Shown piece after piece: positions 25,819 to 33,966 of a DNA stretch of 64,000 nt. This DNA is from CAWCDJ01 sp963796675 (GTDB lineage Bacteria > Acidobacteriota > Terriglobia > Bryobacterales > Bryobacteraceae). The position numbers were made by a program, and so were the translations under genes. The stretch is from NCBI GenBank assembly GCA_963796675.1, contig CAWCMS010000011.1, positions 1 to 64,000 on the forward strand, in the 5' to 3' direction. Positions within the stretch are counted from its first letter, which is position 1. Every line of letters starts with the position of its first letter. The notes under the pieces are model-generated. The model saw nothing but the letters and a program-made list of their open reading frames with translations, did not search any database and was not told the DNA's origin.

Positions 25819-26490
25819 CTACTCTTTCCAGAATAGTTCGGCGTCGGAGCGGCGGACGTAGTTGGCGTCAATGGCGGCGGGGTCGCGCGTCTCGCCGCGC
25901 TGCCAGCGGCCGAACGCGATCGCGGCCACCGCGGATGCCAGTGCGCGGGGGGCGGTCACCCGTCCGATCTTCTCGAAGCGCGTTCCGGCAAGTTGCGCTT
26001 CCAGCGGACCGAAGTCGGACGAGATGAATTCCAGGCCGCTGTCCGGCAGCGTCTCGAGCCAGTGCTCGAATTTCGTCACCAGCTCCGGCTCGACGGGCCG
26101 CAGGGCCGGATCGTACACCGCCGCGTACACTTCCCCGCGGCGCGCATCGATCATTACCGCACGCAATTCCGCGCTTCCGAAATACGCCAGTGCCTCCAGG
26201 TTCGACACCGCGACCACGGGCTTGCCAGTCGCCTCCGCAAGTCCCTTCACACATGCCAGCCCAACGCGCACGCCGGTGAACGATCCCGGACCCGAAGCCG
26301 CCGCGAAACAATCGATATCACGATTGGCGAGCCCGTGCCGCGCCAGCAGTGCCTCCAGCTCCGGGTAGATCACGTGCGCGAATCCCGAGGGCGACGTCAG
26401 CTCCGCTTCTTCGAGAAGTTCGCCACCGCGCGCCAGCGCCAGGCTGCCGGTTTCGTGCGTCGTATCGACCGCCAGGATGAGCGGCTTCAT
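25819..26490 (-). CDS. tsaB: tRNA t6A37 biosynthesis protein TsaB
   Basis: A 223-residue protein of the TsaB/YeaZ family. It partners TsaD and TsaE in adding threonylcarbamoyl to A37 of ANN-decoding tRNAs. The N-terminus MKPLILAVDTTHETGSLAL and the segment AAASGPGSFTGVRVGLACVKGLA are diagnostic, and MIDARRGEVYAAVYD follows. The fold is an ASKHA fold without a complete catalytic site of its own. The start at 26490 overlaps the stop of the DUF5060 gene by four bases (ATGA). Other tsa genes are not in the window. Confidence 0.93.
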   Translation of the reverse strand: MKPLILAVDTTHETGSLALARGGELLEEAELTSPSGFAHVIYPELEALLARHGLANRDIDCFAAASGPGSFTGVRVGLACVKGLAEATGKPVVAVSNLEALAYFGSAELRAVMIDARRGEVYAAVYDPALRPVEPELVTKFEHWLETLPDSGLEFISSDFGPLEAQLAGTRFEKIGRVTAPRALASAVAAIAFGRWQRGETRDPAAIDANYVRRSDAELFWKE

Positions 26491-28271
26491 CGCGTGATCC
26501 CGCAGGCCGTATCCAGCTCGTACACCTTGCCGTTGGCATTCATGCCGTAAAGCCGGAGGTGCATGACGGCGGGGAAAGTCCTGGCAATATCGGCGGGCAG
26601 GGGCGCGGTCGCCTGCTTTCCGGTCGCCAGGATGCGGTAGCCCTGGTGGTCGGCCGAAACCTCGCCTTTCCACAGGAACATCATCCAGCGCGTGGCCCGC
26701 GATTGCCGCGTCAATTTAGCTGAGTACATTACCGGCATCGACATCGTGAGGTCGCCCTTGGGCTGCTCGATGGCAAACGGCACCTTCTCGGTATTGGCCT
26801 CCACTTCCTGCATCAGGATCTCGCGCGATTCGAACTTGTAGGAGCGGTTCATGCTCTCCACGTGGCCTTCGCGCACCACGTGCAGCACCCAGTCGTGGGC
26901 CTTGTCCGGCGGCTCTCCGGTGAAAGATTCTCCCGAGTATTTTTTGGCCTTGATACTTTCCCCGTCCGCCGGGTTCACCCAATAGACGTCGTAGCCGTGC
27001 CTCTCGACGGTCAACTCCACCGGCCCCGGATGCTCGACATAGACCACGTACTCGGTGCCTTCGAGCGCCAGTGCGCGGCCGCCGTTCACATCGAAGTAGG
27101 GCTCGAGCTCCCAGTGCCGTGTGTCGTCGAAGAACTGGAACCATGCGGACATCGCTTTGACCCCGGCCGCATCGAGGCTCTTGCCGGCATAGGTGACGTA
27201 TTGCCCGTCCATGGTGGCGTTCCACAGCCGGTGCCGGAAGGTGTTGGCATCGATTTCACCCTCACGTCCGAAATCCAGGTTGACGAAGGGATACGGGAAG
27301 ATCTGGTGCTCGATCGAAGGGATCGCGTCATCGGCAGTGCGGATCGTGACATAGTCCTGCCAGCCATCGTCGACCAGCGGCGAAGAGGTGATCGCGGCTC
27401 CGCTGCTGCGCGGGTGCTGGTAGGGATCGAATTCCTTCAGCGTCGCACCGATCTCCTTGAGCGCCGCGCGTCCGTTCGGATAGTCTTCGAACCGGTCCAC
27501 ACCCTGCCAGGTGACATCCATGGCCGCGTAACGGGCCACCAGGTATCGCACGAAAAGCCGCCGGTCGGCGGCGGTAGGAAACAGCCGCGTGAGCGCGCCT
27601 TCGCCGGCCAGTACCAGGTCGGCGATCAGGCCTTTCTGATTCAGGTAGCGGATGCGCGAATCGAGACTGGCGAAGTATTCGAGAGAAGGAGTGCCTCCGC
27701 TCGACCAGGCGCCCTCGCCCAGCACCAGCCCGCGCAGGTGATTGAACTTCGCGGCCGCGCGCGCATCCGCCATGGAGCGGAAGGCGGTCTCATTCATGGT
27801 CGCGAACTGCATCTCGGTGGCCCCCATCCACAGATGCGGCTGGTAAAGGCCGCCCGAGCGCTCGCTGTAGGACCAGTGGTGAACGTTCTCTGCGTGGATG
27901 AACCCCTTGGACTCCGAAGCGGCCGCCGTAAAGGCGCCGGTCTTGTCGTTCCACGCCGCCACGTTGCTGGTCACGTGGTAGTTCCACTCGCCCGCCTCGG
28001 TGGGCGCGAACCGGACCACCATACGGCGTCCGCCATCCCAAAATCCCGGAATCGCCAGGGTGTGGAATTGCGGCGAGCGGAACTCCACCCGCACGTCGAC
28101 GTCGCGATACGGATTCGGATGTTGCGCGGCATCCGCTCCGGTCAATTCAAAGACCATCTCACAGGGAGAATACATGGGGGCCTGGTTGCAGGAGTTTTCA
28201 GACGCGGTGACTTGCTGCGCGCCTGCACCCGCTGCGACCGCTAGCACCGCCGCGGCCAGCTTCATGAACAT
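26487..28271 (-). CDS. Exported DUF5060/DUF4038 glycoside-hydrolase-like protein
   Basis: A 594-residue protein with a signal peptide (to about AGAGAQ, residue 19). An N-terminal DUF5060 beta-sandwich (about 30-110) contains YRDVDVRVEFRSPQFHTLAI and AGEWNYHVTSN. A TIM-barrel-like region (about 125-400) resembles the DUF4038/apiosidase group (HWSYSERSGGLYQPHLWMGA). C-terminal beta domains carry EYVVYVEHPGPVELTVE. It probably acts on plant or microbial polysaccharide outside the cytoplasm. Catalytic residues cannot be assigned with confidence. It is translationally coupled to tsaB, an odd pairing. Confidence 0.78.
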   Translation of the reverse strand: MFMKLAAAVLAVAAGAGAQQVTASENSCNQAPMYSPCEMVFELTGADAAQHPNPYRDVDVRVEFRSPQFHTLAIPGFWDGGRRMVVRFAPTEAGEWNYHVTSNVAAWNDKTGAFTAAASESKGFIHAENVHHWSYSERSGGLYQPHLWMGATEMQFATMNETAFRSMADARAAAKFNHLRGLVLGEGAWSSGGTPSLEYFASLDSRIRYLNQKGLIADLVLAGEGALTRLFPTAADRRLFVRYLVARYAAMDVTWQGVDRFEDYPNGRAALKEIGATLKEFDPYQHPRSSGAAITSSPLVDDGWQDYVTIRTADDAIPSIEHQIFPYPFVNLDFGREGEIDANTFRHRLWNATMDGQYVTYAGKSLDAAGVKAMSAWFQFFDDTRHWELEPYFDVNGGRALALEGTEYVVYVEHPGPVELTVERHGYDVYWVNPADGESIKAKKYSGESFTGEPPDKAHDWVLHVVREGHVESMNRSYKFESREILMQEVEANTEKVPFAIEQPKGDLTMSMPVMYSAKLTRQSRATRWMMFLWKGEVSADHQGYRILATGKQATAPLPADIARTFPAVMHLRLYGMNANGKVYELDTACGITR

Positions 28272-28283
28272 ATACCATCCAGT

Positions 28284-28913
28284 TTAGCGAGGCTGTGGAG
28301 CCGGCTGCGGCGAGCGGCGGCTGGTCTGGATCCAACGGACGACCGAAAACACACTGCCCACAATAAACAGAGCCACCATGCACAGGATCACCACCTGCAC
28401 GGCCTCCTGTTCGCCCCATCGCAAAATGCGCTTACCGAAGAAGAGTGCCAGCACGCCCAATCCGGTGAACCGGATCATGCGGACCGCCCCGACCACGGTA
28501 AGCAGCTTTTTCCGGGGATACTGCAGGGCGGCGGCTCCTATAATCACCGGAGTGAACGGAAAGGGGGGCGGCGCAATCGAGGCAACCGCCAAAGCCCAGG
28601 CCGCGCTATTCCGCACTTTGCCCTTCACGTAGTCCAGGCGCCGTTTGGAAAGGTACCTTTCCAGGCCCTCCTCACCGGCTTTGCGCACCACCAGGTCCAC
28701 CAGAAGGCAGCCCAGGACCGAGCCGGCTGTCGCCATCCCCCCGTAGTAGAGCATGAGCGGAACACTATGCCTTTTCGCTGTGAGTGCGATGACCAGCAGG
28801 TCATTGCCGAGCGGCATGAACAGGAAGGAGCTGTCCAGAATGCCCACAGCCAAAAGGGTCAAACCGCCGAAACGCGCGACCCAGCCCAGCAGTAAGTGCG
28901 TGAGTGCCGCCAT
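28284..28913 (-). CDS. VTT/DedA-like integral membrane protein
   Basis: A 209-residue protein with about five membrane segments. The SNARE-associated/VTT-type features include GILDSSFLFMPLGNDLLV near the N-terminus, a GSVLGCLLVDLVVRKAGEEG segment, and an amphipathic re-entrant region APPPFPFTPVIIGAAAL. Members of the wider family move lipids or affect membrane homeostasis; which applies here is unknown. Its stop lies 12 bases before the DUF5060 gene start, so it is probably the first gene of a unit with it and tsaB. Confidence 0.8.
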   Translation of the reverse strand: MAALTHLLLGWVARFGGLTLLAVGILDSSFLFMPLGNDLLVIALTAKRHSVPLMLYYGGMATAGSVLGCLLVDLVVRKAGEEGLERYLSKRRLDYVKGKVRNSAAWALAVASIAPPPFPFTPVIIGAAALQYPRKKLLTVVGAVRMIRFTGLGVLALFFGKRILRWGEQEAVQVVILCMVALFIVGSVFSVVRWIQTSRRSPQPAPQPR

Positions 28914-29021
28914 GCGACCGTCTACCTCCTTTTCCGGTACACGCTAAACGCCAAACCGCGCCGCCGGGGATGTGAATTACGGGAAGATCCGCACACACGG
29001 CCCGAGCAACTCCGGGGGACG

Positions 29022-29267
29022 ATGGTAGTGGGGGTGAGTATGAGCCCGCACCAGACGTTCGCAAGAATTCCATTGCAAGTAGGAAGTGAGTTGCGCATAC
29101 GGAACAACGGGGAAATCAGCGTGAGCAATCCCACCATCGAAGCCGAGCCGGCGCTGGACGCGGCTGATGCCGTCGTTGACTACCGGTTCGATCCACAGAC
29201 CGGCGAACACGTTCTGCGGCTGGTAAATCCGCTGGCCCGCAGACCCGGCCCTCGCGGGAAGCGGTAA
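29022..29267 (+). CDS. Possible small hypothetical protein
   Basis: An 81-residue frame opening at ATG 29022, behind GGGGGA, or at ATG 29040, behind GGGGGTGA. It reads MSPHQTFARIPLQVGSEL, then an acidic middle (EAEPALDAADAVVDYRF) and a basic tail. No signal peptide or membrane span is present and no family is recognised. It fills the gap between two leftward genes and ends 7 bases before the cyclase stop. Codon use looks ordinary, but a non-coding interpretation remains possible. Confidence 0.45.
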   Translation: MVVGVSMSPHQTFARIPLQVGSELRIRNNGEISVSNPTIEAEPALDAADAVVDYRFDPQTGEHVLRLVNPLARRPGPRGKR

Positions 29268-29274
29268 GGCGGCG

Positions 29275-30225
29275 TCAGGCCAGGCTCTTAACGAATTCGC
29301 GCAATCCCTCGAAAGAAACCGCCCAGGCGGTGCCTTTCGAGTCGTAGCCTTTCAATTCCACTTCGCGGCGCTGGAAAGGCGAGGCGCGCGAGGAGGCGAC
29401 TTCCGCATAGGTACGTTCGCCCAGCGCGACGCCGAAGCCAATCTGCTTGGTGGCCGCTTCCAGGCGGAATGCGGCATTCACGGTATCGCCGATTGCGGTG
29501 ATATCGGTGCCGCCGACAATGGCGGTGCCGGTATTGATTCCCGCGCCGATCCGCAACGGCGCGGGCAGCGGCAGGGTACGGCTGATTTCCGACGTGGCCG
29601 CGTCGATCTCGATCAGGGCGCGCAGAACGCTGTGCAGATCCGCCTGAACGCGCGACGGCTCGTCGTGAACCCAAACCGCCATCACTGCATCCCCAATATA
29701 CTTTTGGGCCCAGCTTCCCATCTTCTGCGCCGCCTGCCCGACGCGCAGGAACCAGGTCCCGATGGTTTGCGAAAGCAGTTCCTCGGTCACGGACCGCGCG
29801 AGAGGCGTGTAATCCCGGATATCCACCACCATAATCGTCGCCAGGCTGTGGGTGTGGAACGCGGTGGTGGGCGCGTTCCGCGTGTCCGTACCGGGGGACG
29901 CCGACAGATTGTTGCGGCCCGCTTCGCGGTGGAAGCGGAGCTGCTGATCGCCGAACGTCAACTGATCGGAATCTCGTAGTAGTACCGGAACGCTGACACG
30001 CCGATTGTTAACAAATGACCCATTTCGGCTACCGAGATCCACCAGGGAGAAATCCCCGTCGTCCCGCCGTTGGATCAGGGCATGCAAGCGGGAAACGGAA
30101 CGGCTCTCCAACACCACGGCACAACCTTCTCCGCGTCCTACGGCCCATGAAAGACCGCTGACCAGCGGGAACTGACGTCCGGATGAGTCCAGCGCCAGGT
30201 ACGCTTCGGGATGCAACGGATTCAC
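29275..30225 (-). CDS. FHA-domain class III adenylate cyclase
   Basis: A 316-residue cytoplasmic protein joining an FHA phosphothreonine-binding domain (about 20-100: AVGRGEG, SVSRLHALI, GSRNGSFVNN) to a class III nucleotide cyclase domain (about 125-300). Metal ligands are Asp135 (VVDIRDYTPL) and Asp179 (KYIGDAVMA). Substrate-type residues Lys175 and Asp247 favour ATP over GTP. Transition-state residues Asn250 and Arg254 are in DTVNAAFRLEA. All catalytic positions are intact, so it should make cAMP, probably in response to a phosphorylated partner. The window's PEGA kinase is one candidate partner, by inference only. Confidence 0.9.
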   Translation of the reverse strand: MNPLHPEAYLALDSSGRQFPLVSGLSWAVGRGEGCAVVLESRSVSRLHALIQRRDDGDFSLVDLGSRNGSFVNNRRVSVPVLLRDSDQLTFGDQQLRFHREAGRNNLSASPGTDTRNAPTTAFHTHSLATIMVVDIRDYTPLARSVTEELLSQTIGTWFLRVGQAAQKMGSWAQKYIGDAVMAVWVHDEPSRVQADLHSVLRALIEIDAATSEISRTLPLPAPLRIGAGINTGTAIVGGTDITAIGDTVNAAFRLEAATKQIGFGVALGERTYAEVASSRASPFQRREVELKGYDSKGTAWAVSFEGLREFVKSLA

Positions 30226-30304
30226 CGTTCACCAGAGTAGCAAAACAATTTTGGCGCGCTGGTGACGATTGCAAGTCCTTTATTATCTGCGGTAAGCGCA
30301 AATT

Positions 30305-30323
30305 GTACCAGAACCTCTGGTAC
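30305..30323. promoter_or_regulatory. 19-bp palindrome, possible operator
   Basis: GTACCAGA-ACC-TCTGGTAC is a perfect 8-bp inverted repeat with a 3-base centre, in the divergent region between the cyclase and the DUF5658 gene. Its size and symmetry fit a dimeric regulator site. The regulator is unknown. Confidence 0.4.
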
Positions 30324-30400
30324 CGTAAACCCCTATTTTCCTGATCAGTAGCTCTTACAATTAACGCGAGAGGGGCCGATAGATCCACTTGGAAGACAAA

Positions 30401-30688
30401 ATGCCCTGGACCCAAATATTCATTTACCTTCAACTACTCGATCTGCTGACGACCCTGGTGGGATTCAAGCTCGGAGCCTCGGAGGCGAGCCCCTTTATTC
30501 GCCTCCTGATGCACTTCGGGCCGGCCGCCGGCGTGGCAGCCTCCAAGTTGGTCGCATTAGGACTCGGCGCCCTCTGCGTCTACAAGCGGAAATACAACCT
30601 CATCCGCCTGGCTACGTACTGGTATGGCGCGCTGGTGGTATGGAACCTGATGGTGATGCTGGCAGCTCCCGGCCGCCTGGTCGGATAG
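30401..30688 (+). CDS. Small DUF5658-type membrane protein
   Basis: A 95-residue membrane protein with three predicted spans (about 3-20, 35-55 and 68-90). It contains the polar-in-membrane motif LQLLDLLTTLVGFKLGASEA, matching my recollection of the DUF5658 family. The ATG at 30401 is preferred because GGAAG lies 5 bases upstream; an in-frame TTG lies 12 bases earlier. The Asp and Glu in the first loop are typical. Function unknown. Its 3' 77 bases are overlapped by the C-terminus of the leftward membrane protein. Confidence 0.75.
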   Translation: MPWTQIFIYLQLLDLLTTLVGFKLGASEASPFIRLLMHFGPAAGVAASKLVALGLGALCVYKRKYNLIRLATYWYGALVVWNLMVMLAAPGRLVG

Positions 30689-31844
30689 CGCCACTCGGGC
30701 GGCCAGCCCCAGGATTCGCCACGCGATACCGAGGAGCCACTTGGGAAACCACGTACTCCATGCGGTCCTCGAAAGAGTTGAGCGCGCGCTCGTCCACGTA
30801 GACGAAGCAGAAGAACACCGCGGCGACTGCTGCCAGTGCCCACCGTTCCAGGAGCTTCGGCTGGACCGTTCCGAGCATGGCGCAAACGCAAATTGCGACC
30901 CCCAGCGACATTCGCTCGGCAATATAGCCGAGAGCGTTGATGAAGCCGGGAATCAGCACCGCGTCCGGCAGAATCAACACCGCCGCGGCGCTCAGGATAC
31001 ACAACTGGAACGGCACGCTGCCCACCACCTGCCGCGGTCCCCAGAGGCGCACCAGTCCGAGGAACATCAGCGCCCAAACCACCAGCAGCCCCATCAGCAC
31101 CACGTAATACTTCGTGTCGAAGACCCACACCTGGTCGAGCCCCGTGGATAGCGTAATCTGAACCGGAGACCAGCGAACGTACATGACGCGCGCGGCAATC
31201 GAGTGGATCGTGATCAGAACGATGACGAAGCTTGCGGTCAACAGCGCCCGGTGAAACGGCTTCAACCTCCGAGCTATGCCGACATAAGTCAGAAGTCCGG
31301 CGGTCCACAGGACGGGCAAGGCATGGGCGACATAGGCGAGCAGAAAGATCGGGATCGCCAGCAGGATCGCGCGAGGTCTCATCTCCCAGACCAGGGCCAT
31401 CCCCCAGAAGCACAGACCCAGGCTGAGATAGAAATTAAAGAAACCCATATGAAAAACCCAGCCGTAAGCCAGCATGGCGATGCATGGGAGGAGATGCCAG
31501 GGCCTGCGGCCACCGACCGCCCCAATGAACGCGAAGGCGCCCCAGGTGAAGATCAGCACTGCCATGGAGACGCCAATCCGTTGCGCGGCTTCCGCGCCGA
31601 CCAGCCGGAATAGGCCGCCGAGAATCAGGTCAAACAGTATGTTGGTGGTTTGATTGATGATGGCGAGGCCGTCGGTCCGCCCGCTTTCGATCAATTGCGA
31701 CAACCAGGAATTGTTGATGTGGCTGGAAAGATCTCCGGCCTGCAGCCGGGGCTGCCAATAACATGGCGCGAGCAGCAGCAGGGAGACCACCGGGAAGACA
31801 TACCGGCTCCGGCCCAGATTCACGAAATGCTCTTTCGCTCGCAT
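30612..31844 (-). CDS. Polytopic membrane protein of unknown function
   Basis: A 410-residue protein with about ten hydrophobic segments, for example YVFPVVSLLLLAPCYW, ILLAIPIFLLAYVAHALPVL, ALLTASFVIVLITIHSIAA and LERWALAAVAAVFFCFVYVD. The layout resembles GT-C-like or dolichyl-phosphate-mannosyltransferase-like proteins, but no catalytic motif is certain. The last 40 residues turn Pro/Gly/Arg-rich and run antisense into the DUF5658 gene, which may mean an altered C-terminus. The start (31844) overlaps the DUF362 stop as TGATG. Third gene of the terpene-cyclase-like operon. Confidence 0.7.
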   Translation of the reverse strand: MRAKEHFVNLGRSRYVFPVVSLLLLAPCYWQPRLQAGDLSSHINNSWLSQLIESGRTDGLAIINQTTNILFDLILGGLFRLVGAEAAQRIGVSMAVLIFTWGAFAFIGAVGGRRPWHLLPCIAMLAYGWVFHMGFFNFYLSLGLCFWGMALVWEMRPRAILLAIPIFLLAYVAHALPVLWTAGLLTYVGIARRLKPFHRALLTASFVIVLITIHSIAARVMYVRWSPVQITLSTGLDQVWVFDTKYYVVLMGLLVVWALMFLGLVRLWGPRQVVGSVPFQLCILSAAAVLILPDAVLIPGFINALGYIAERMSLGVAICVCAMLGTVQPKLLERWALAAVAAVFFCFVYVDERALNSFEDRMEYVVSQVAPRYRVANPGAGRPSGAIRPGGRELPASPSGSIPPARHTST

Positions 31845-32824
31845 CAGGACACCTTCATTCGTAAGTTCGGAAAATCCGGAGGAAGTTGGAAGGGGGTCGC
31901 CAGGCCTGAAATCAATTCTCCAATTTGGCGGACATTGGCCTCCGTGACATGCGCATCCAGGCCGTCCGAGGCGAGCCGAAGATATTCGATCTGGAACGGG
32001 TCGATGCGCATTAGCCTGCAGCAGGTGGCATCCACCGCGACCATGTCGCGGCCGGCCACCAGAACGCCCGCGGCTTTCGGAGTTCCCTGGATCGGGCCGT
32101 TGCCTTCCATTCCCACGATGCCGTCGACCAGCGCGAATACTCGCGGGTACACGGAGTGGAGGTCAGCAATGCATTCTGAAATGCCGGCCCAATGCAGCGG
32201 GTTTTTGGGCCAGCCGTAGACGCCGCCGGGCACCGTGCCGAACAGGTTTTTCATGGAGAGCGTCGCGCCCACCCAGTGATGAGTCTTCATCTTCGGCATG
32301 GAGATGAGCAGGTCCGCCCGCAGCACCGTGTTCGGCAAATAGAGCTTCTTCAAGCCGGAGACCTGGCGGGGAATGTGCACACGCGTGACGTCATCCAGGT
32401 TTAGATCGACAAAGAGGTCTTCGAAATTCGGGACGGTCGTGAAATAGCCGGCAGCATCGGCGAGATCGTAGGTGTTCCTGCGATGCCCGGGGCCTTCGGC
32501 GATGTGGACGCTCGCGGCACCCATGACCCGCGCGGCTTCGAGTGCGGCATGCACCAGCATGGGGTTGGTGTTGATGGTGCTGCCCGGTTCGAATTCGACG
32601 AGGTTCGGTTTCAGGACGACATGGCGGCCGCGAAGATCGAGGTTGTGTTCCGCGAAGACTCGTCGCACGGTATCGTACAGCCGCTGGTCGTATGCCGGCG
32701 CCTTGACAATCGAGACCGGCGAAGGCACGATCCGGACTTTTCTGCCGCAGCCTACGGCACTTAAAGCCGCAGCCGAAGCCAGCCATTCGCGCCTTGTGAT
32801 TTGGTGCTTCATCGGATTCTTCAT
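31844..32824 (-). CDS. Exported DUF362 (Fe-S-type) protein with Tat/lipoprotein signal
   Basis: A 326-residue protein of the DUF362 family. The N-terminus carries a twin-arginine motif (TRREWLASAAALSAVGC) ending in a lipobox-like Cys, so a membrane-anchored exported lipoprotein is likely. The core shows RHVVLKPNLVEFEPGSTINT, ADLLISMPKMKTHHWVGAT, SMKNLFGTVPG and ALVDGIVGMEGNGP, the usual conserved segments. Ferredoxin-like Cys clusters found in some members are not seen. Starts at 32824 (ATGA-coupled to the upstream gene) and 32812 are both possible; the coupled one is given. Biochemical role unknown. Confidence 0.82.
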   Translation of the reverse strand: MKNPMKHQITRREWLASAAALSAVGCGRKVRIVPSPVSIVKAPAYDQRLYDTVRRVFAEHNLDLRGRHVVLKPNLVEFEPGSTINTNPMLVHAALEAARVMGAASVHIAEGPGHRRNTYDLADAAGYFTTVPNFEDLFVDLNLDDVTRVHIPRQVSGLKKLYLPNTVLRADLLISMPKMKTHHWVGATLSMKNLFGTVPGGVYGWPKNPLHWAGISECIADLHSVYPRVFALVDGIVGMEGNGPIQGTPKAAGVLVAGRDMVAVDATCCRLMRIDPFQIEYLRLASDGLDAHVTEANVRQIGELISGLATPFQLPPDFPNLRMKVS

Positions 32825-33678
32825 GCCCAGAATGTGGGTGTACCCCCGGCGGTCGCCGCGACCAGCAGGTCCAGCGAACTCTCCGGGACAGTGCGGTAGG
32901 CGATCGCCGACGGCGGGCAAAACCCGGCCGGCAACTGTCCGTGCGCCAGCAGCCCCAGGCGGAGCCAGTTGAGCGCGTCGGCGGAACGGCATTGAGAGAG
33001 ATACTGGTGAGCCAGTTTCAGCGATTGGTCGACCTTTGGAGAACTCACACCACGCAGGGCGGCGAGGGCTATTCCAGTAGTCTCCGGGTACGGGTTCGAT
33101 TCATACCCTAGCGGCCGTGCGGATCCGTAGTTCCACCCGCCATACACGCAGGCGTGGTCCAGCAAAAATTGGCGGCCGCCGGCGACGCGTTCGCGAATCC
33201 CCGCACCGGAAGAGCGGCGGGCCTCCTGCTCCAGCGCCAGAATCGCGACAGAGGTTGGGCCGACCCAGGCGGCGGCGCCCGGAACCCAGGGCCATCCGGC
33301 GAACCGCTGTTCCGGAGGCAGTGGAACCCCCAGAAGCCATTGCCGGGCACGATAAAACAGGGTCGACTCTTCTCCGACAGTCGCGACCAGCCAGCGGATG
33401 GCCCTCGCATGTCCGGAAACACCAAGGCGTTCCGGCGGCAGCAGTGCGGCGAGCGCGGTCACCCAGGTACTCTGATCGACGCCGACCTGTACCGGCCAAC
33501 CTCCATCCGGCCGCTGCATCGAAGCGATCCAACGGATACCGCGGTCGGCGTAAGTGTCCTCCCCCGCCGCGAGCAGGGCCATGACGGCGTAGGCCGTCGG
33601 CTCCGTACAAGACTTGCCGCGGACGTAGGGCCAGCCACCGTCCGGGTTTTGTTTGTTAATGAGTGCCCCAGTATTCAT
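32821..33678 (-). CDS. Terpene-cyclase/prenyltransferase-like repeat protein
   Basis: A 285-residue protein built of alpha/alpha-toroid repeats like those of squalene-hopene cyclases and prenyltransferases. Repeats of the QxxDGGW kind include INKQNPDGGWPYV, ASMQRPDGGWPVQ and the later CVYGGWNYG. The catalytic DxDD motif of class II cyclases is not visible, and the length is less than half of a full cyclase. A non-catalytic or unknown-activity toroid is therefore more likely. It has no clear signal peptide. It is the first gene of the unit with the DUF362 and membrane proteins. The ribosome binding site is weak, so the start may lie elsewhere. Confidence 0.75.
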   Translation of the reverse strand: MNTGALINKQNPDGGWPYVRGKSCTEPTAYAVMALLAAGEDTYADRGIRWIASMQRPDGGWPVQVGVDQSTWVTALAALLPPERLGVSGHARAIRWLVATVGEESTLFYRARQWLLGVPLPPEQRFAGWPWVPGAAAWVGPTSVAILALEQEARRSSGAGIRERVAGGRQFLLDHACVYGGWNYGSARPLGYESNPYPETTGIALAALRGVSSPKVDQSLKLAHQYLSQCRSADALNWLRLGLLAHGQLPAGFCPPSAIAYRTVPESSLDLLVAATAGGTPTFWA

Positions 33679-33842
33679 CGGGATTCACGGGCTGACGAGT
33701 TCCGTTCCCCTTACCCACGCCAGCCCCGAGTCTTCATGATCAGCGAACCACCCGCGCGGCCCCTGCGGACCGCCGGCTTGCACGCTGCATTGCCAGGGTC
33801 ATTGGAGACCTCCGGGATCTTCGAACCTTCGTCCCGGCGCCT

Positions 33843-33941
33843 CTAGCTCTGGGCGCGGCGAGATTTCCGGCGCTTCAGGAATACCAGTAGAATGCCGCCG
33901 GCGCCCAACCAGATTGCCGCTTGAATCAACGTATCGCTCAT
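33843..33941 (-). CDS. 32-residue single-span membrane microprotein at the end of the Tad operon
   Basis: ATG at 33941 behind a strong GGAGGC ribosome binding site (7 bases upstream). It encodes MSDTLIQAAIWLGAGGILLV, then FLKRRKSRRAQS and a TAG stop at 33845-33843. The pattern is a short polar N-terminus, one hydrophobic helix (about residues 6-22) and a strongly basic cytoplasmic tail, so N-out topology is expected. It lies 25 bases after the tadC stop on the same strand. The shape recalls C-terminal anchor segments (helix then KRRK) standing alone. No family is recognised; the context suggests an accessory of the pilus machine. Confidence 0.65.
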   Translation of the reverse strand: MSDTLIQAAIWLGAGGILLVFLKRRKSRRAQS

Positions 33942-33966
33942 TTTTTTTGCCTCCTCTTTCTCATTT

